NCBI GenBank assembly: GCA_018970725.1 | Contig: JAGWVU010000046.1 | Span: 1 to 38,402, forward strand | Reading direction: 5' to 3' | Origin: Verrucomicrobiota bacterium | GTDB lineage: Bacteria > Verrucomicrobiota > Verrucomicrobiia > Verrucomicrobiales > DEV007 | Length of the DNA stretch: 38,402 nucleotides | In this document: positions 1 through 8,140 of the stretch, piece after piece | Layout of the letters: every line of letters starts with the position of its first letter | How positions within the stretch are numbered: the first letter of the stretch is position 1 | Notes under the pieces: model-generated | The model's input: only the letters and a program-made list of their open reading frames with translations | The model's database searches: none | What the model was told of the DNA's origin: nothing | Position numbers and translations under genes: made by a program

Positions 1-629
1 CGCGCTTCCGAGATCAGTTGCTCCCTGGCCCGGTCGTCAGCCACCAGGCGCTCCAGCATCAACCGGTCCGCCCCGAGGATCAAAGTCGCCGACTCGGCTC
101 CCGACAAGAACTTCCGGACAAAGCCGGGCATCCCGCCGAACCACTCCGCCCCGCCCACATCCCGGCTCGTTTTGAGGGAACTCAACGTCGGCGTGACGGG
201 AAACTCTTTGGCCACGGCCGCCAGTTGGTCCCGGAAATCCCCTTCCGGGATGCGACCGGAAAAACTCAGGAGCAGATCCCGCGCCTCCACATGAAGCTCC
301 GGCGGCTCCGGATTGCCCAAGACCACCCGGTCCACAATGACGCCCGCCCTCAGGCCGGGGATCCTCCGCCCCTCCCCGTAGTGCAACAACCGGATGGCCC
401 GGTCCCGGACGTCCCGGTCTGCCGTGCCGCTCAAGAACACATCCAACTGGCTCGTCTCGACCTTCAGTCCGTCGAACATCCCGAGGTGGTCCGGGTGCCC
501 GAGAATCCCCTTCGCCTCCGCCTCCAGCTCAGCCAGCTCAACCTGGACGGCAGGCTCCCGCCAGGTGAAGACCGAGAGGATCAACACGACGAGAAAAAAG
601 ACGGTCGTAACAAAAAGTTTCATCGGCAT
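1..629 (-). CDS. Exported or membrane-anchored protein with BON/OmpA-like character, incomplete at the window edge
   Basis: An open frame runs from ATG at 629 (or the in-frame ATG two codons later at 623) off the left edge, so about 209 residues are visible and the C-terminus is missing. The start MKLFVTTVFFLVVLILSVF is a clear signal peptide or membrane anchor. The rest is charged and soluble, with a stretch of the type LDVFLSGTADRDVRDRA that resembles BON-like repeats found ahead of OmpA domains in envelope proteins. No OmpA peptidoglycan-binding domain is visible because the frame leaves the window. A role in the cell envelope is inference. It lies downstream of guaA on the same strand, 88 nt beyond the guaA stop, so read-through from that operon is possible. 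The coding strand is supported by the signal peptide; the plus-strand frame opposite has none and looks like a shadow. Confidence 0.6.
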   Translation of the reverse strand, partial: MPMKLFVTTVFFLVVLILSVFTWREPAVQVELAELEAEAKGILGHPDHLGMFDGLKVETSQLDVFLSGTADRDVRDRAIRLLHYGEGRRIPGLRAGVIVDRVVLGNPEPPELHVEARDLLLSFSGRIPEGDFRDQLAAVAKEFPVTPTLSSLKTSRDVGGAEWFGGMPGFVRKFLSGAESATLILGADRLMLERLVADDRAREQLISEA

Positions 630-717
630 GCCGCCCCTGCCTGCCTTCCTACCAGCAGGACTTCATCAAAAAGGAACGAAGTGAGCGCATTGGCAAGACA
701 AATTTAAGTCTCATTAA

Positions 718-2241
718 CTATTCCCACTCGATGCTGGCCGGAGGCTTGGTCGAAATGTCATACAAGACCCTGCTGACCCCGGGCACCCCATTCAAAATCC
801 GATTGGAAACCTCCGCCAGAAATTCGCCCGGCAACCGCACCCACTCCGCCGTCATCGCATCCTGACTGGAGACCGCCCGCAACACGACCGGGGTCTCGTG
901 CACCCGCTCATCCCCTTTCACCCCGACCGTCTTGCACGGCAGCGCCGCCGCATACGCCTGCCATACGGAATCGTAGAGCCCGTGCCGCCGCAGCGCCCCG
1001 ATGAAAATGGCATCCGCTTCCCGGATGATTTTCAGTCGCTCCGGCGTGACTTCGCCCGGACAACGCACCGCCAAACCCGGCCCTGGAAACGGGTGCCGCC
1101 CCAAGACCACCGGGTCCAACCCGAGCGCCCGCCCCAAGGCCCGAACCTCGTCCTTGAAAAGATCGGACAACGGTTCGAGAACCTTTCCCTGTCGCGCCAA
1201 CTCCATGATCTGAGACACCCGGTTATGATGTGTCTTGATCGTCGAGGCAATGGAACCACTCGTCGCGCTCTCGATGACATCCGGAAACAGCGTACCCTGG
1301 GCCAGAAGTTCGATTTCGCCGGCCGCGGAGAAGAAGACCTCGACGAACAACCGCCCGATGATCCTCCGTTTTTCCTCGGGATCGGCCTCGCCCTCCAAGG
1401 CCTTCAGAAACCGTTCCGCCGCATCGATCACCTCAATGCCGATGCCGATCCCCTCGAACTGGGCCACCACTTCCTCCACTTCGTTTTTCCGGAGCAATCC
1501 ATTGTCGACAAACAGACAACGCACATTCACCCCCGCTTCATGCAGAAGGGCGGCCAGCACCGTCGAATCCACGCCGCCGGAGACACCGCAAACCACCGCG
1601 CGCCCCGCCACCGTTTCCCGGATTTCCTCCACCAGACGGTCCTTGAAGGCGCCGATCTCAAAGCGCGCCGGCTCCCGGGCCGTCCCGAGGAAATTCGCCA
1701 GAATCCTGTCCCCCTGCTCCGAATGACTCACCTCCGGGTGAAACTGGATGCCGAACAAGCCTTCCCCCCATTGCAACGCCACGGGAATACCATCCTGATT
1801 CTCCGCCAGAACCCGCGCCTCGGGCGGTCGCTCGCAGGTGTCCGAGTGGCTCATCCAAACCTGGGAGGCCTCCACCCCGGCCATCAACCCGTCCCCGCAC
1901 ACGGGGCGAAGCAATGCCGGACCATACTCCCGGGTCGTCCCCGGATGAATCCGTCCGCCGCACTTCAGATTCAACAACTGCATCCCGTAACAGATCCCCA
2001 AAACCGGAACGCCATACGCCTTGAGACGCTCGAAGTCGATGTCCGGCGCCCCCGGCTCGGTCGTGCTCCGGGGCCCCCCGGAAAGAATGATGGCCGATGG
2101 AGCCCCGATCTCACCAATCCGCTCCGGTTGATGCAGCAACGCCTGATACCCGAGCTCCCGGATGCGGCGGACGATCAGTTGCGAGTATTGGGAGCCGAAG
2201 TCAAAAACGGCGATGGCGCGGTCGAAATGGGAAAAGGACAC
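718..2241 (-). CDS. guaA: GMP synthase, glutamine-hydrolysing
   Basis: It makes GMP from XMP, ATP and glutamine in the cytosol, the last step of guanine nucleotide synthesis. The class I amidotransferase domain comes first, with the nucleophile in GICYGMQLL (C84 from the chosen start) and the His-Glu pair in FHPEVSHSEQG. The ATP pyrophosphatase domain follows, with the P-loop SGGVDSTV, and the C-terminal dimerisation domain ends in the family tail KPPASIEWE. The frame extends up to a TTG at 2301, but the GTG at 2241 leaves nine residues before IAVFDFGSQ, as is usual for GuaA, and gives 507 residues. Neither start has a convincing ribosome site, although a GGGG precedes the TTG by seven bases. 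It is the last gene of the minus-strand operon, after guaB. Identity is certain; only the start is open. Confidence 0.95.
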   Translation of the reverse strand: MSFSHFDRAIAVFDFGSQYSQLIVRRIRELGYQALLHQPERIGEIGAPSAIILSGGPRSTTEPGAPDIDFERLKAYGVPVLGICYGMQLLNLKCGGRIHPGTTREYGPALLRPVCGDGLMAGVEASQVWMSHSDTCERPPEARVLAENQDGIPVALQWGEGLFGIQFHPEVSHSEQGDRILANFLGTAREPARFEIGAFKDRLVEEIRETVAGRAVVCGVSGGVDSTVLAALLHEAGVNVRCLFVDNGLLRKNEVEEVVAQFEGIGIGIEVIDAAERFLKALEGEADPEEKRRIIGRLFVEVFFSAAGEIELLAQGTLFPDVIESATSGSIASTIKTHHNRVSQIMELARQGKVLEPLSDLFKDEVRALGRALGLDPVVLGRHPFPGPGLAVRCPGEVTPERLKIIREADAIFIGALRRHGLYDSVWQAYAAALPCKTVGVKGDERVHETPVVLRAVSSQDAMTAEWVRLPGEFLAEVSNRILNGVPGVSRVLYDISTKPPASIEWE

Positions 2242-2349
2242 GGTCGGGTGGGATACGGGGATCGCAAGGGTCCAACATCCCCCAAACGGGAGAAGGTTCA
2301 ATGAAAGACCCCACGAGATTGCAACAAAAAAGAACCCGCCCGGCCTCCG

Positions 2350-3816
2350 TCAGAGTTTCATGCTCTGGTAATTCACCGGTTCCTCGGTGATGGTGATGTC
2401 GTGCGGATGACTTTCCCGCAAACCACCCGGCGTGATCCGGACAAACCGGGCGTTGCGGCGCAATTCCTCGAGGTTCGCCGCCCCGACATACCCCATCCCG
2501 GAGCGCAGCCCTCCGAGCAGTTGGAAAATCACATCCTCGAGGCGCCCACGGTAGGGAACCCGCGCCTCCACCCCTTCCGCCACCATTTTTCCGGAGGCGT
2601 TCTGCCCATACCGATCACTCGACCCCTTCCTCATCGCCTTCAAAGAGCCCATGCCGCGGTATTCCTTGAAGGTACGCCCCTGATACTGGACCGTGGCCCC
2701 CGGACTTTCCTCCGTCCCGGCAAGGATCGAACCCAGCATCACCGCATCCGCCCCGGCTGCCAGGGCCTTGACGATGTCCCCGGAGAACCGGATGCCGCCG
2801 TCCGCAATCACCGGAATCCCCCGGGGACGCGCTTCCTCCGCCACATTCAGGATGGCGCTGAGCTGGGGCACGCCAACCCCCGCAATGATTCTCGTGGTGC
2901 AGATCGATCCCGGGCCGACGCCAACCTTGACCGCCGAGGCCCCGGCATCGATGAGATCCCGGGCCCCTTCACGCGTCACCACGTTGCCCGCCACCACTGG
3001 AATCCGGCCCCCGGAAAGGTCGACGAGACTTCCGACCAATTCCATGACCCGCGAAGTGTGCCCCGTGGCGGCATCGATAAACAGCGCATCCGCTCCCGCC
3101 TGAATCAAGGCATGGGCCCGCTCCAGCGATTCCGGCCCGCTGCCCACCGCCGCACCGACCCGCAACCGGCCATGATCGTCCTTGGCCGAGACAGTAAAGC
3201 GTTGCCGCTTCTCAATGTCCTGGCTTGTGATCAACCCCACCAACCGGTTCTCCGCGTCCACCAACGGCAGCTTTTCAATCCGGTTGCGGAAAAGAATGGC
3301 CCGCGCCTCCTCCAGACTCGTCTCGCCATGACTCGTGACCAGCCGCTCCCGCGGGGTCATCACGTCGCCCACCCGGGTCGCGAAGGGATCCTCGATATAC
3401 CAGATGTCCCGGGTCGTCACCATGCCCTCCAGCTTGCCCTCCCCGTCCACCACCGGGAATCCGGCCACACCCCGGCGCTCCATGACCGCGACCAACTCAT
3501 CGATGGTCAACTCCTTGCCGACCGTGAAGGGATCCACGATGACCATGTTCTCGGACCGCTTCACCCGGGCCACAAAGTCAGCCTGAACCTCCACCGGACA
3601 ATTCCGGTGGATCACTCCGATGCCCCCCTCCCGGGCCAGAGCGATGGCCAGTTGATCCTCCGTCACCGTGTCCATGGCGGAGGAAATGATGGGGATGTTC
3701 AAGCCTATCCCCGCCGTCAGCAAGGAACCCAACTGCGCATCCCCGGGCACCACGGAGCTGGGACAGGGAACCAACAGCACATCGTCAAAACTGAGAGTCA
3801 ACTCAAACGGGGTCAT
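2350..3816 (-). CDS. guaB: IMP dehydrogenase
   Basis: It oxidises IMP to XMP with NAD+, the committed step to GMP, which the next gene guaA completes. The protein has 488 residues from ATG 3816 ([15 protein letters not shown]). Two CBS domains lie at about residues 95-205, inserted in the TIM barrel. The catalytic loop GPGSICTTR puts the active cysteine at about C306, close to the E. coli position. The mobile-flap segment [10 protein letters not shown] and the following RYGQ are intact. The frame continues upstream of 3816 for 34 codons, but that stretch is only the pyrF C-terminal region read in another frame, so the ATG is preferred. The start overlaps the end of pyrF by 14 nt, which indicates one transcript. 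The CBS pair normally binds adenine or guanine nucleotides and sets allosteric feedback; whether this one does is not visible. Confidence 0.97.
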   Translation of the reverse strand: MTPFELTLSFDDVLLVPCPSSVVPGDAQLGSLLTAGIGLNIPIISSAMDTVTEDQLAIALAREGGIGVIHRNCPVEVQADFVARVKRSENMVIVDPFTVGKELTIDELVAVMERRGVAGFPVVDGEGKLEGMVTTRDIWYIEDPFATRVGDVMTPRERLVTSHGETSLEEARAILFRNRIEKLPLVDAENRLVGLITSQDIEKRQRFTVSAKDDHGRLRVGAAVGSGPESLERAHALIQAGADALFIDAATGHTSRVMELVGSLVDLSGGRIPVVAGNVVTREGARDLIDAGASAVKVGVGPGSICTTRIIAGVGVPQLSAILNVAEEARPRGIPVIADGGIRFSGDIVKALAAGADAVMLGSILAGTEESPGATVQYQGRTFKEYRGMGSLKAMRKGSSDRYGQNASGKMVAEGVEARVPYRGRLEDVIFQLLGGLRSGMGYVGAANLEELRRNARFVRITPGGLRESHPHDITITEEPVNYQSMKL

Positions 3817-4585
3817 CGGGGTTCGGGGACAAGGCTTGGCGGATCTCCCCGGCGAAGCGCTCGGCCGCCGCTCCGGGGGTTTCTCCTTCCGCAGGGAACA
3901 GAATGGCGCGGGAAACATTCACCAGCAAGGGCGCTTCACGAACAAATCCGGATTCGGACGTCAAGCGACGCAAATCCCCGCCTTGCGCCCCCAACCCGGG
4001 CAAGAGCAGGGGCACGTCCGCGATCTTTTGCAAAACACCGCCCGCATTCGTCAAGCCCACGACCAGACCGATGGCGTCCGAGCCCAGCGCCATCCCCTGG
4101 ATCAACTCGAAGACCGCCCGCCCGTCCTCCAACTTCCGAGTCTCCACCTCGCACGCGCCCGGATTGGAAGTCACCGCCAACAGGTAAACCCCCTTGTCCG
4201 GCCTCTCGAGAAACGGCTCCAGCGTGTCCGATCCCATGTAGGCGTTCAAGGTCACCGCGTCCGCCCCCCAAACATCATAACACGCCTTGGCATAGTAACG
4301 CTGGGTCTCCCCGATGTCGCCACGCTTCGCATCCAACAGGAACGGCACCTCTCCCGGGATCCAACCGCGGACCGACTCGAGCAGCCGGAAACCCTCGATC
4401 CCCATGGCCTCGAAATAGGCCACATTTGGCTTGAACGCCGCGGCAAACGGCAGCGTCTCCTCCACCACCCGCCTCAGGTGCTCCTCCGTTCCCACCCCGG
4501 TCTGCTCCCGGCGGGGGTCCAGGCCGACACAGAGGTGCGACCCGGTCTCCCCTTGGCGACGCCGCAGTTTGTCGAAGAATTTCAT
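3803..4585 (-). CDS. pyrF: Orotidine 5'-phosphate decarboxylase, type 2
   Basis: It converts OMP to UMP, the final step of pyrimidine synthesis. The signature DAKRGDIGETQ carries the catalytic Asp-Lys-Asp set and is typical of the longer type 2 PyrF proteins; the length of 260 residues agrees. Other family landmarks are CVGLDPR near the N-terminus, NAYMG in the middle and LLPGLGAQGGD near the phosphate site. ATG 4585 overlaps the TGA of the upstream gene as ATGA, a classic translational-coupling arrangement, so this start is preferred over the TTG six bases upstream. Its 3' end overlaps guaB by 14 nt. Sitting between an MGS-amidohydrolase fusion and guaB-guaA, it links pyrimidine and purine end-product enzymes in one transcript. 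Confidence 0.95.
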   Translation of the reverse strand: MKFFDKLRRRQGETGSHLCVGLDPRREQTGVGTEEHLRRVVEETLPFAAAFKPNVAYFEAMGIEGFRLLESVRGWIPGEVPFLLDAKRGDIGETQRYYAKACYDVWGADAVTLNAYMGSDTLEPFLERPDKGVYLLAVTSNPGACEVETRKLEDGRAVFELIQGMALGSDAIGLVVGLTNAGGVLQKIADVPLLLPGLGAQGGDLRRLTSESGFVREAPLLVNVSRAILFPAEGETPGAAAERFAGEIRQALSPNPDDPV

Positions 4586-5973
4586 GCCCAAGGCAAACGA
4601 CGGGACGCGATCTCCACGATCGCATCGATGTCATAAAAACGACAAGCCTCCATCAGCAGGCGGCACTCCACCCAAAGGTCCGCGTCGACAAACGGCATGA
4701 AAAGGTCCGCGATGTTATCGATCCCAAGATAGACCGGCACTCCCCTCTCGAGCAACCGGGGAACCGGGGCGATCGAATTGTGCAACGGCGCCTGCCGGTC
4801 GAGCGACTTCATGCTCAACGCGGCCGAGGGACAACAGATCACCTGCAAACCGGCGTCAAGCATGACCTTGATGACCCGCTCCTGCGTTTCAGCCGACTTC
4901 GCGGCCAGGGAAATGCAATGGACCCCGAAGACCCGGCCTTCCATCCCATGCTCCATGGTCTTCAACGCCAGCAACTCGGTCTCGTCTTCGTCCGGGTTGT
5001 TCTCTTGATCCACGTGGACATCCAGCGGCTTGCCCAACCCCTTCGCAATCTGCATCACGATGTCGAGATGCTTCTCGGGCTGCGGCCGGTCGCGGGACGG
5101 CAACCCGCCGACAAAATCCGCCCTCTCACAAGCTTTTTCGAAAAACTCCCGGGCCTTGGGATCCACCACCCCCTCGAGAGGCTGGGTGCCAATATCGATC
5201 CGGATCCGGTCCTGATAAGCTGCTTTCACATCGAGAGCCACCTCCAGCGGGAGCGTCTTCACGATGCTGTCGGCATCGACAAGCGTCCGGGTATATCGGC
5301 ACCCCTGATTGATCAGCCGCTCGACGCACATCGACATCCGCAGATAGAGGTCTTCGTAGTTGTAGTTCTCCTTGAGGAAGCGGTAGAGATACCACTTCTT
5401 CTGCATATCGCTCTGGCTCAGGACGAGGTTCTCCTGGTTGATGAGGAAGGCCTTGTCGAAATGCCCGTGATGGTTGGCGAATCCCCCCGCCCGCGCGATC
5501 CGGTCCAAACAGACGTCCCGGAGGTTCCAATCGTTGCCCCCACCGTCCACCGCCAGCGATCGGAGCAGGTAGTTCAGCTGCGTCTCGGAGACTTCCACAT
5601 CCGTGAACAACGGGATCTCCGACGTCACGGACAACGAGCGGATCACCCGGCTGTCGGACGACTCGTCGTAGTCGACATCCCCGGTCAGGATGTTGATCAC
5701 ACAGTCCAGCATCCGACCTTCCAACAGGGTGCGGATGTTCGGTTCCCCTCCCTCCGTGATCTTGCGCACCTCCCTCACCTCCACCCCTCGTTCGCCAAAA
5801 TAACGGGCCGTCCCCGGAGTGGCGAAAACTTCCACCTTGTGCCCGGCCAATCGCGCCACCAAAGGCAACAACCGCTCCTTGGCCGCCGGAGGACCAGCGC
5901 TGACCAGCATCCGCTTGACACTTTTGGTGCCCCGCAGCTTCAGACGGAATTCTTCGATCTCTGTCGCGTGCAT
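4582..5973 (-). CDS. MGS-like regulatory domain fused to a cytosine-deaminase-like amidohydrolase
   Basis: A 463-residue protein in two parts. Residues about 20-130 form an MGS-like domain of the CarB/PurH type: ATPGTA at 51-56, a KITEGG...I segment at 71-80, VINILTG at 92-98 and DSRVIR at 107-112 follow the CarB C-terminal domain closely. Residues about 160-463 form a metal amidohydrolase of the cytosine deaminase group: H169-G-H171-F-D173 for the HxHxD motif, H320 in VHVDQEN, H352 in GVHCISL and D419 in LGIDNIAD match the E. coli CodA set H61, H63, H214, H246 and D313. The position of the CodA catalytic Glu217 is taken by Q323, with E324 next to it. The reaction is therefore uncertain: deamination of a nucleobase is likely, but ring hydrolysis cannot be excluded. 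It is the first gene of an operon with pyrF, joined by an ATGA overlap. I do not recognise a named family with this architecture. Confidence 0.82.
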   Translation of the reverse strand: MHATEIEEFRLKLRGTKSVKRMLVSAGPPAAKERLLPLVARLAGHKVEVFATPGTARYFGERGVEVREVRKITEGGEPNIRTLLEGRMLDCVINILTGDVDYDESSDSRVIRSLSVTSEIPLFTDVEVSETQLNYLLRSLAVDGGGNDWNLRDVCLDRIARAGGFANHHGHFDKAFLINQENLVLSQSDMQKKWYLYRFLKENYNYEDLYLRMSMCVERLINQGCRYTRTLVDADSIVKTLPLEVALDVKAAYQDRIRIDIGTQPLEGVVDPKAREFFEKACERADFVGGLPSRDRPQPEKHLDIVMQIAKGLGKPLDVHVDQENNPDEDETELLALKTMEHGMEGRVFGVHCISLAAKSAETQERVIKVMLDAGLQVICCPSAALSMKSLDRQAPLHNSIAPVPRLLERGVPVYLGIDNIADLFMPFVDADLWVECRLLMEACRFYDIDAIVEIASRRLPWA

Positions 5974-6041
5974 GAAGGGAAACAGGGTTGGGCACAGGCG
6001 AACACTCCTGCCTCCCCGGCAAAGAGCGAATCGATCCTCCC

Positions 6042-6070
6042 ATCAGTCCTCTTTCCACCCCCGGTGTCAA
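6042..6070 (-). promoter_or_regulatory. Candidate promoter of the nucleotide operon
   Basis: On the minus strand a perfect TTGACA (6065-6070) is followed after 17 bases by ACTGAT (6042-6047). The -35 box is ideal and the -10 box matches TATAAT at only three of six positions. Transcription would start near 6035, leaving a leader of about 60 nt before the first gene at 5973. No riboswitch fold was recognised in that leader. Confidence 0.4.
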
Positions 6071-6104
6071 GCCTTGATTTTTGTCTTGTTAGGAGCGCCG
6101 TCTG

Positions 6105-6139
6105 CGCCGCCCGCCCACCATGGAGAAAGACGGGCGGCG
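6105..6139. repeat. Inverted repeat, 9-bp perfect stem
   Basis: CGCCGCCCG at 6105-6113 and CGGGCGGCG at 6131-6139 are perfect reverse complements around a 17-base loop. Neither strand has a T-run after the stem, so it is not a typical intrinsic terminator. It lies just upstream of the candidate operon promoter, where it could be a protein site or end transcription coming from the right. Confidence 0.4.
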
Positions 6140-6272
6140 AAGAGCGCCTGAGAGTCTGCTGACGGGGTGATTGTTGAAACTCCAGAAGCAGGAAGGGACG
6201 GCTGAGCAGGATGCAAGTGGGTTTTTCTACGGATGTGCGCCGATAAATAATGCCTGGAGATTTTGACCTCCC

Positions 6273-6286
6273 TTGTTCCGGAACAA
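6273..6286. promoter_or_regulatory. Perfect 14-bp palindrome, candidate operator
   Basis: TTGTTCCGGAACAA is a perfect palindrome ending 12 bases before the ATG of the broken rhodanese gene. Position and symmetry suit a dimeric repressor. The half-sites TGTTC and GAACA are separated by two bases. A TTGACC at 6263-6268 lies just upstream, but no good -10 box follows. Confidence 0.4.
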
Positions 6287-6298
6287 CCCGGTCATCCC

Positions 6299-6663
6299 AT
6301 GAAAGCCACCCCCGGCATCCTCATCGCCGCCCTCGCCGCGGCGGTTCCCGCTTCCGTCCGTGCCGATATCAGCCTCATTTCACCGCAGGACGCCAAGGCG
6401 CTCATTGAGAACGCCGACCCGGCAATGCGTCCCGTCGTTCTCGACACGCGCGGTGGCTACAAGGACTACTTCCGCGGCCAGAGGAAAGGATGACGTCGTG
6501 GTCGACGACGCACGGCCTCACCATGAATTCATCGGTGACGGTCGGATTTCACTGGGCCAGGCTGATGGACGAGAAGAACACCCACCTCTTCAAGCCCCTC
6601 GCCGAGGTGAAGAAGGATCTCGAAGCGGCCGGCATCCCTCCTGACAAAACCATTATTTACTGA
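6299..6663 (+). pseudogene. Remnant of an exported two-domain rhodanese (thiosulfate sulfurtransferase)
   Basis: The start is intact: MKATPGILIAALAAAVPASV is a signal peptide, followed by a rhodanese-like opening with VVLDTRGGYKDYFRG. The frame then stops at 6491-6493. A later part of a rhodanese resumes in another frame from about 6550 (HWARLMDEKN, then FKPLAEVKKDLEAAG, then DKTIIY) and stops at TGA 6661-6663. The very next codons read CGT, the start of the usual YCGT active-site loop, so the stop falls exactly before the catalytic cysteine. Most of the first domain and the connecting part are missing. At least a deletion with frame change and a second lesion are needed, so this is a dead gene. 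A short frame starting at the ATGA overlap (ATG 6490) could still be translated, but would lack the active cysteine. Confidence 0.7.
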
Positions 6664-6802
6664 TGCGGAACCCCGCGAAAAGGCGCATGGTAGGAATCCG
6701 TCTGGATCCGCGATCAATCGCTGCCCGCAGAGACCGGTGAGTGAGGTTGGGGCTGCGAGGCAAAGCAAGTAGGGAACATTCAGCGAGAGGAGCGGGCTCC
6801 GT

Positions 6803-8050
6803 TCACGGCTCCAGATGGTTGCGGTTGTTGCGCAGCGTCGGCCGCTCCGGTGGTTGCCATCCGCGCGGCGCGCCGAACTCGACGACGCTCTTGCCCGAGT
6901 TGTCGTGAATCCGGAGGTTGTCGGCGATGAGGCCGTTTTTGCTGTGGCGCCAGCAATGAATGGCAAGGCCCCCGCTCTTGATCACGTTCCCGATGACCTC
7001 ATACCCATCGAGATTGAAATTTGGTTCGATCGCCGTCACGGCAGTCTCCATGTAATTGTGATTGCACTTCACCCGGCGTATCTTCCCCCGGAAGGAAGGA
7101 TGGCCCAGAAGATAGCCGGCTCCGTTGGGATTCAGGGTCCTTGTGCGTTCGATGGTGATCGCCTCCGCATCGAAGGATTCCCCCTCCGTCACACCGCCTC
7201 CGGGGAGGAACTTCCCACTGTGCTCCCCATAACACATCACCGAACGGTTGGTATTGGTCATGGTGATGCCGGTCACGGTCACCCCCCTGACCCGTCCGTG
7301 AAGGAGAACGCAGGCGTTGATGTCTTTGACCAGAAAGCCGGGCTGGACATTGTGGCTGGCATTCATGTCGATCGTGCCTTTTCCGGAGATCCTCACGTTT
7401 TCAATGATCCCCGCCTGACGGCCGTGTCCGACGCGAATCCCGTAGGCTTCCGGACCGTCGTAGGTGACAAACCAGCGGCTGCCTTTGTTGTGCCCGGTCC
7501 GCCTCCCGAAGCGGATCTTGACCCCGTGGGCCAACTCCTGCCAATCCCCGGTCATTGCCACGCCCGCGTGCGGTGTCACGGCAAACGCACTCCCGCCCGG
7601 GGCGGGCTTCGCCGCCCCTTGCGGATTCTCCACCCCGAGGAAAACACCCCAAGCGAACGTGTCCGGACGCCCCTCCGCCCCCTCGGAGTCGGTCACGATG
7701 GTGAAGATGAGGGGTTGGCTGCGATCGAAGGTTCCCCCCACCTCCAGATCATCGAGTTTCTTCCCCGCATCCTGATCCGTCGTGATCTCCGGCGTCTCCT
7801 CAAGCCCGGTGGCCCCGTCCGCAAGCCGCAGGGTCGCCCCCTCCCGCAGTTCGATCTCGACCGACTTTTCCACATAAAGCAAGGCCCGGTGCCTCCCCGG
7901 CCGTTGGTCGTGGATTCCGGGGAGCAGAACGATCCGGTCTCCGGGAAGGGCGGCATCGAGCACCGCCTGCGGCGCCTCCCCGGGCCTGACGAGGTGTTCG
8001 GCGGCAGGAAGGAGGCTGATGAAGAGAAGGAAAGCGATGAGGCAACGCAT
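6803..8050 (-). CDS. Secreted right-handed beta-helix protein, probable polysaccharide-active
   Basis: A 415-residue exported protein; ATG 8050 gives the signal peptide MRCLIAFLLFISLLPAAEH, and the frame upstream of it lacks one. After LVRPGEAPQAVLDAALPGDR, which resembles the opening of many pectate-lyase-like and chondroitinase-B-like folds, come repeating beta-helix rungs: IENVRISGKGTIDMNAS, GVTVTGITMTNT, AITIERTRTLNPNGAGYLLG, IHDNSGKSVVEFG. The fold is supported; the reaction is not, because no family-specific catalytic set is clear by eye. It is divergent from an IclR regulator across 90 bases containing a palindrome, which suggests local control. Neighbouring sulfatases and a pectate lyase point to an acidic polysaccharide as substrate. 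A lyase, hydrolase or non-catalytic binding role are all possible. Confidence 0.75.
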   Translation of the reverse strand: MRCLIAFLLFISLLPAAEHLVRPGEAPQAVLDAALPGDRIVLLPGIHDQRPGRHRALLYVEKSVEIELREGATLRLADGATGLEETPEITTDQDAGKKLDDLEVGGTFDRSQPLIFTIVTDSEGAEGRPDTFAWGVFLGVENPQGAAKPAPGGSAFAVTPHAGVAMTGDWQELAHGVKIRFGRRTGHNKGSRWFVTYDGPEAYGIRVGHGRQAGIIENVRISGKGTIDMNASHNVQPGFLVKDINACVLLHGRVRGVTVTGITMTNTNRSVMCYGEHSGKFLPGGGVTEGESFDAEAITIERTRTLNPNGAGYLLGHPSFRGKIRRVKCNHNYMETAVTAIEPNFNLDGYEVIGNVIKSGGLAIHCWRHSKNGLIADNLRIHDNSGKSVVEFGAPRGWQPPERPTLRNNRNHLEP

Positions 8051-8113
8051 GGCGATGAGTTCGAAGGAGTCACTCAAAACACGATGCTCCCGCTTGCTGT
8101 TTGTCAGTTCAAC

Positions 8114-8128
8114 TTCATTTTGAATGAA
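8114..8128. promoter_or_regulatory. Palindrome between divergent genes, candidate IclR operator
   Basis: TTCATT-TTG-AATGAA is a 6-bp inverted repeat with a three-base spacer, extended by outer GTTCA and TGAAC. It is centred in the 90-base gap between the beta-helix gene (start 8050) and the IclR gene (start 8141). IclR-family proteins bind such palindromes and often repress themselves, so binding here could control both directions. Confidence 0.5.
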
Positions 8129-8140
8129 CAAACATCACTC

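Larger units (their letters stand above)
5974..6298. other. Intergenic stretch of 325 bases between the nucleotide operon and the rhodanese remnant
   Basis: It holds the candidate minus-strand promoter (6042-6070), the 9-bp inverted repeat (6105-6139) and the perfect palindrome at 6273-6286. I see no open frame with coding character and no RNA gene. The part 6240-6275 is more AT-rich than its surroundings, as expected of promoter DNA. Confidence 0.6.

Noticed and set aside
18-707. Plus-strand frame at the left edge
   Set aside because: Rich in Arg, Pro and Gln with no motif. The minus strand has a clear signal peptide and balanced composition.
5974-6041. Purine or other riboswitch in the leader of the nucleotide operon
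   Set aside because: No conserved riboswitch core or three-way junction could be drawn in about 60 bases.
6273-6286. LexA (SOS) box
   Set aside because: The Verrucomicrobial LexA motif as I recall it is TGTTC-N4-GAACA; here the half-sites are only two bases apart, and the gene behind is not a repair gene.
6661-6663. TGA in the rhodanese remnant read as selenocysteine
   Set aside because: The next codon is already the expected cysteine, the upstream half is in another frame and lacks most of a domain, and no suitable SECIS hairpin follows.
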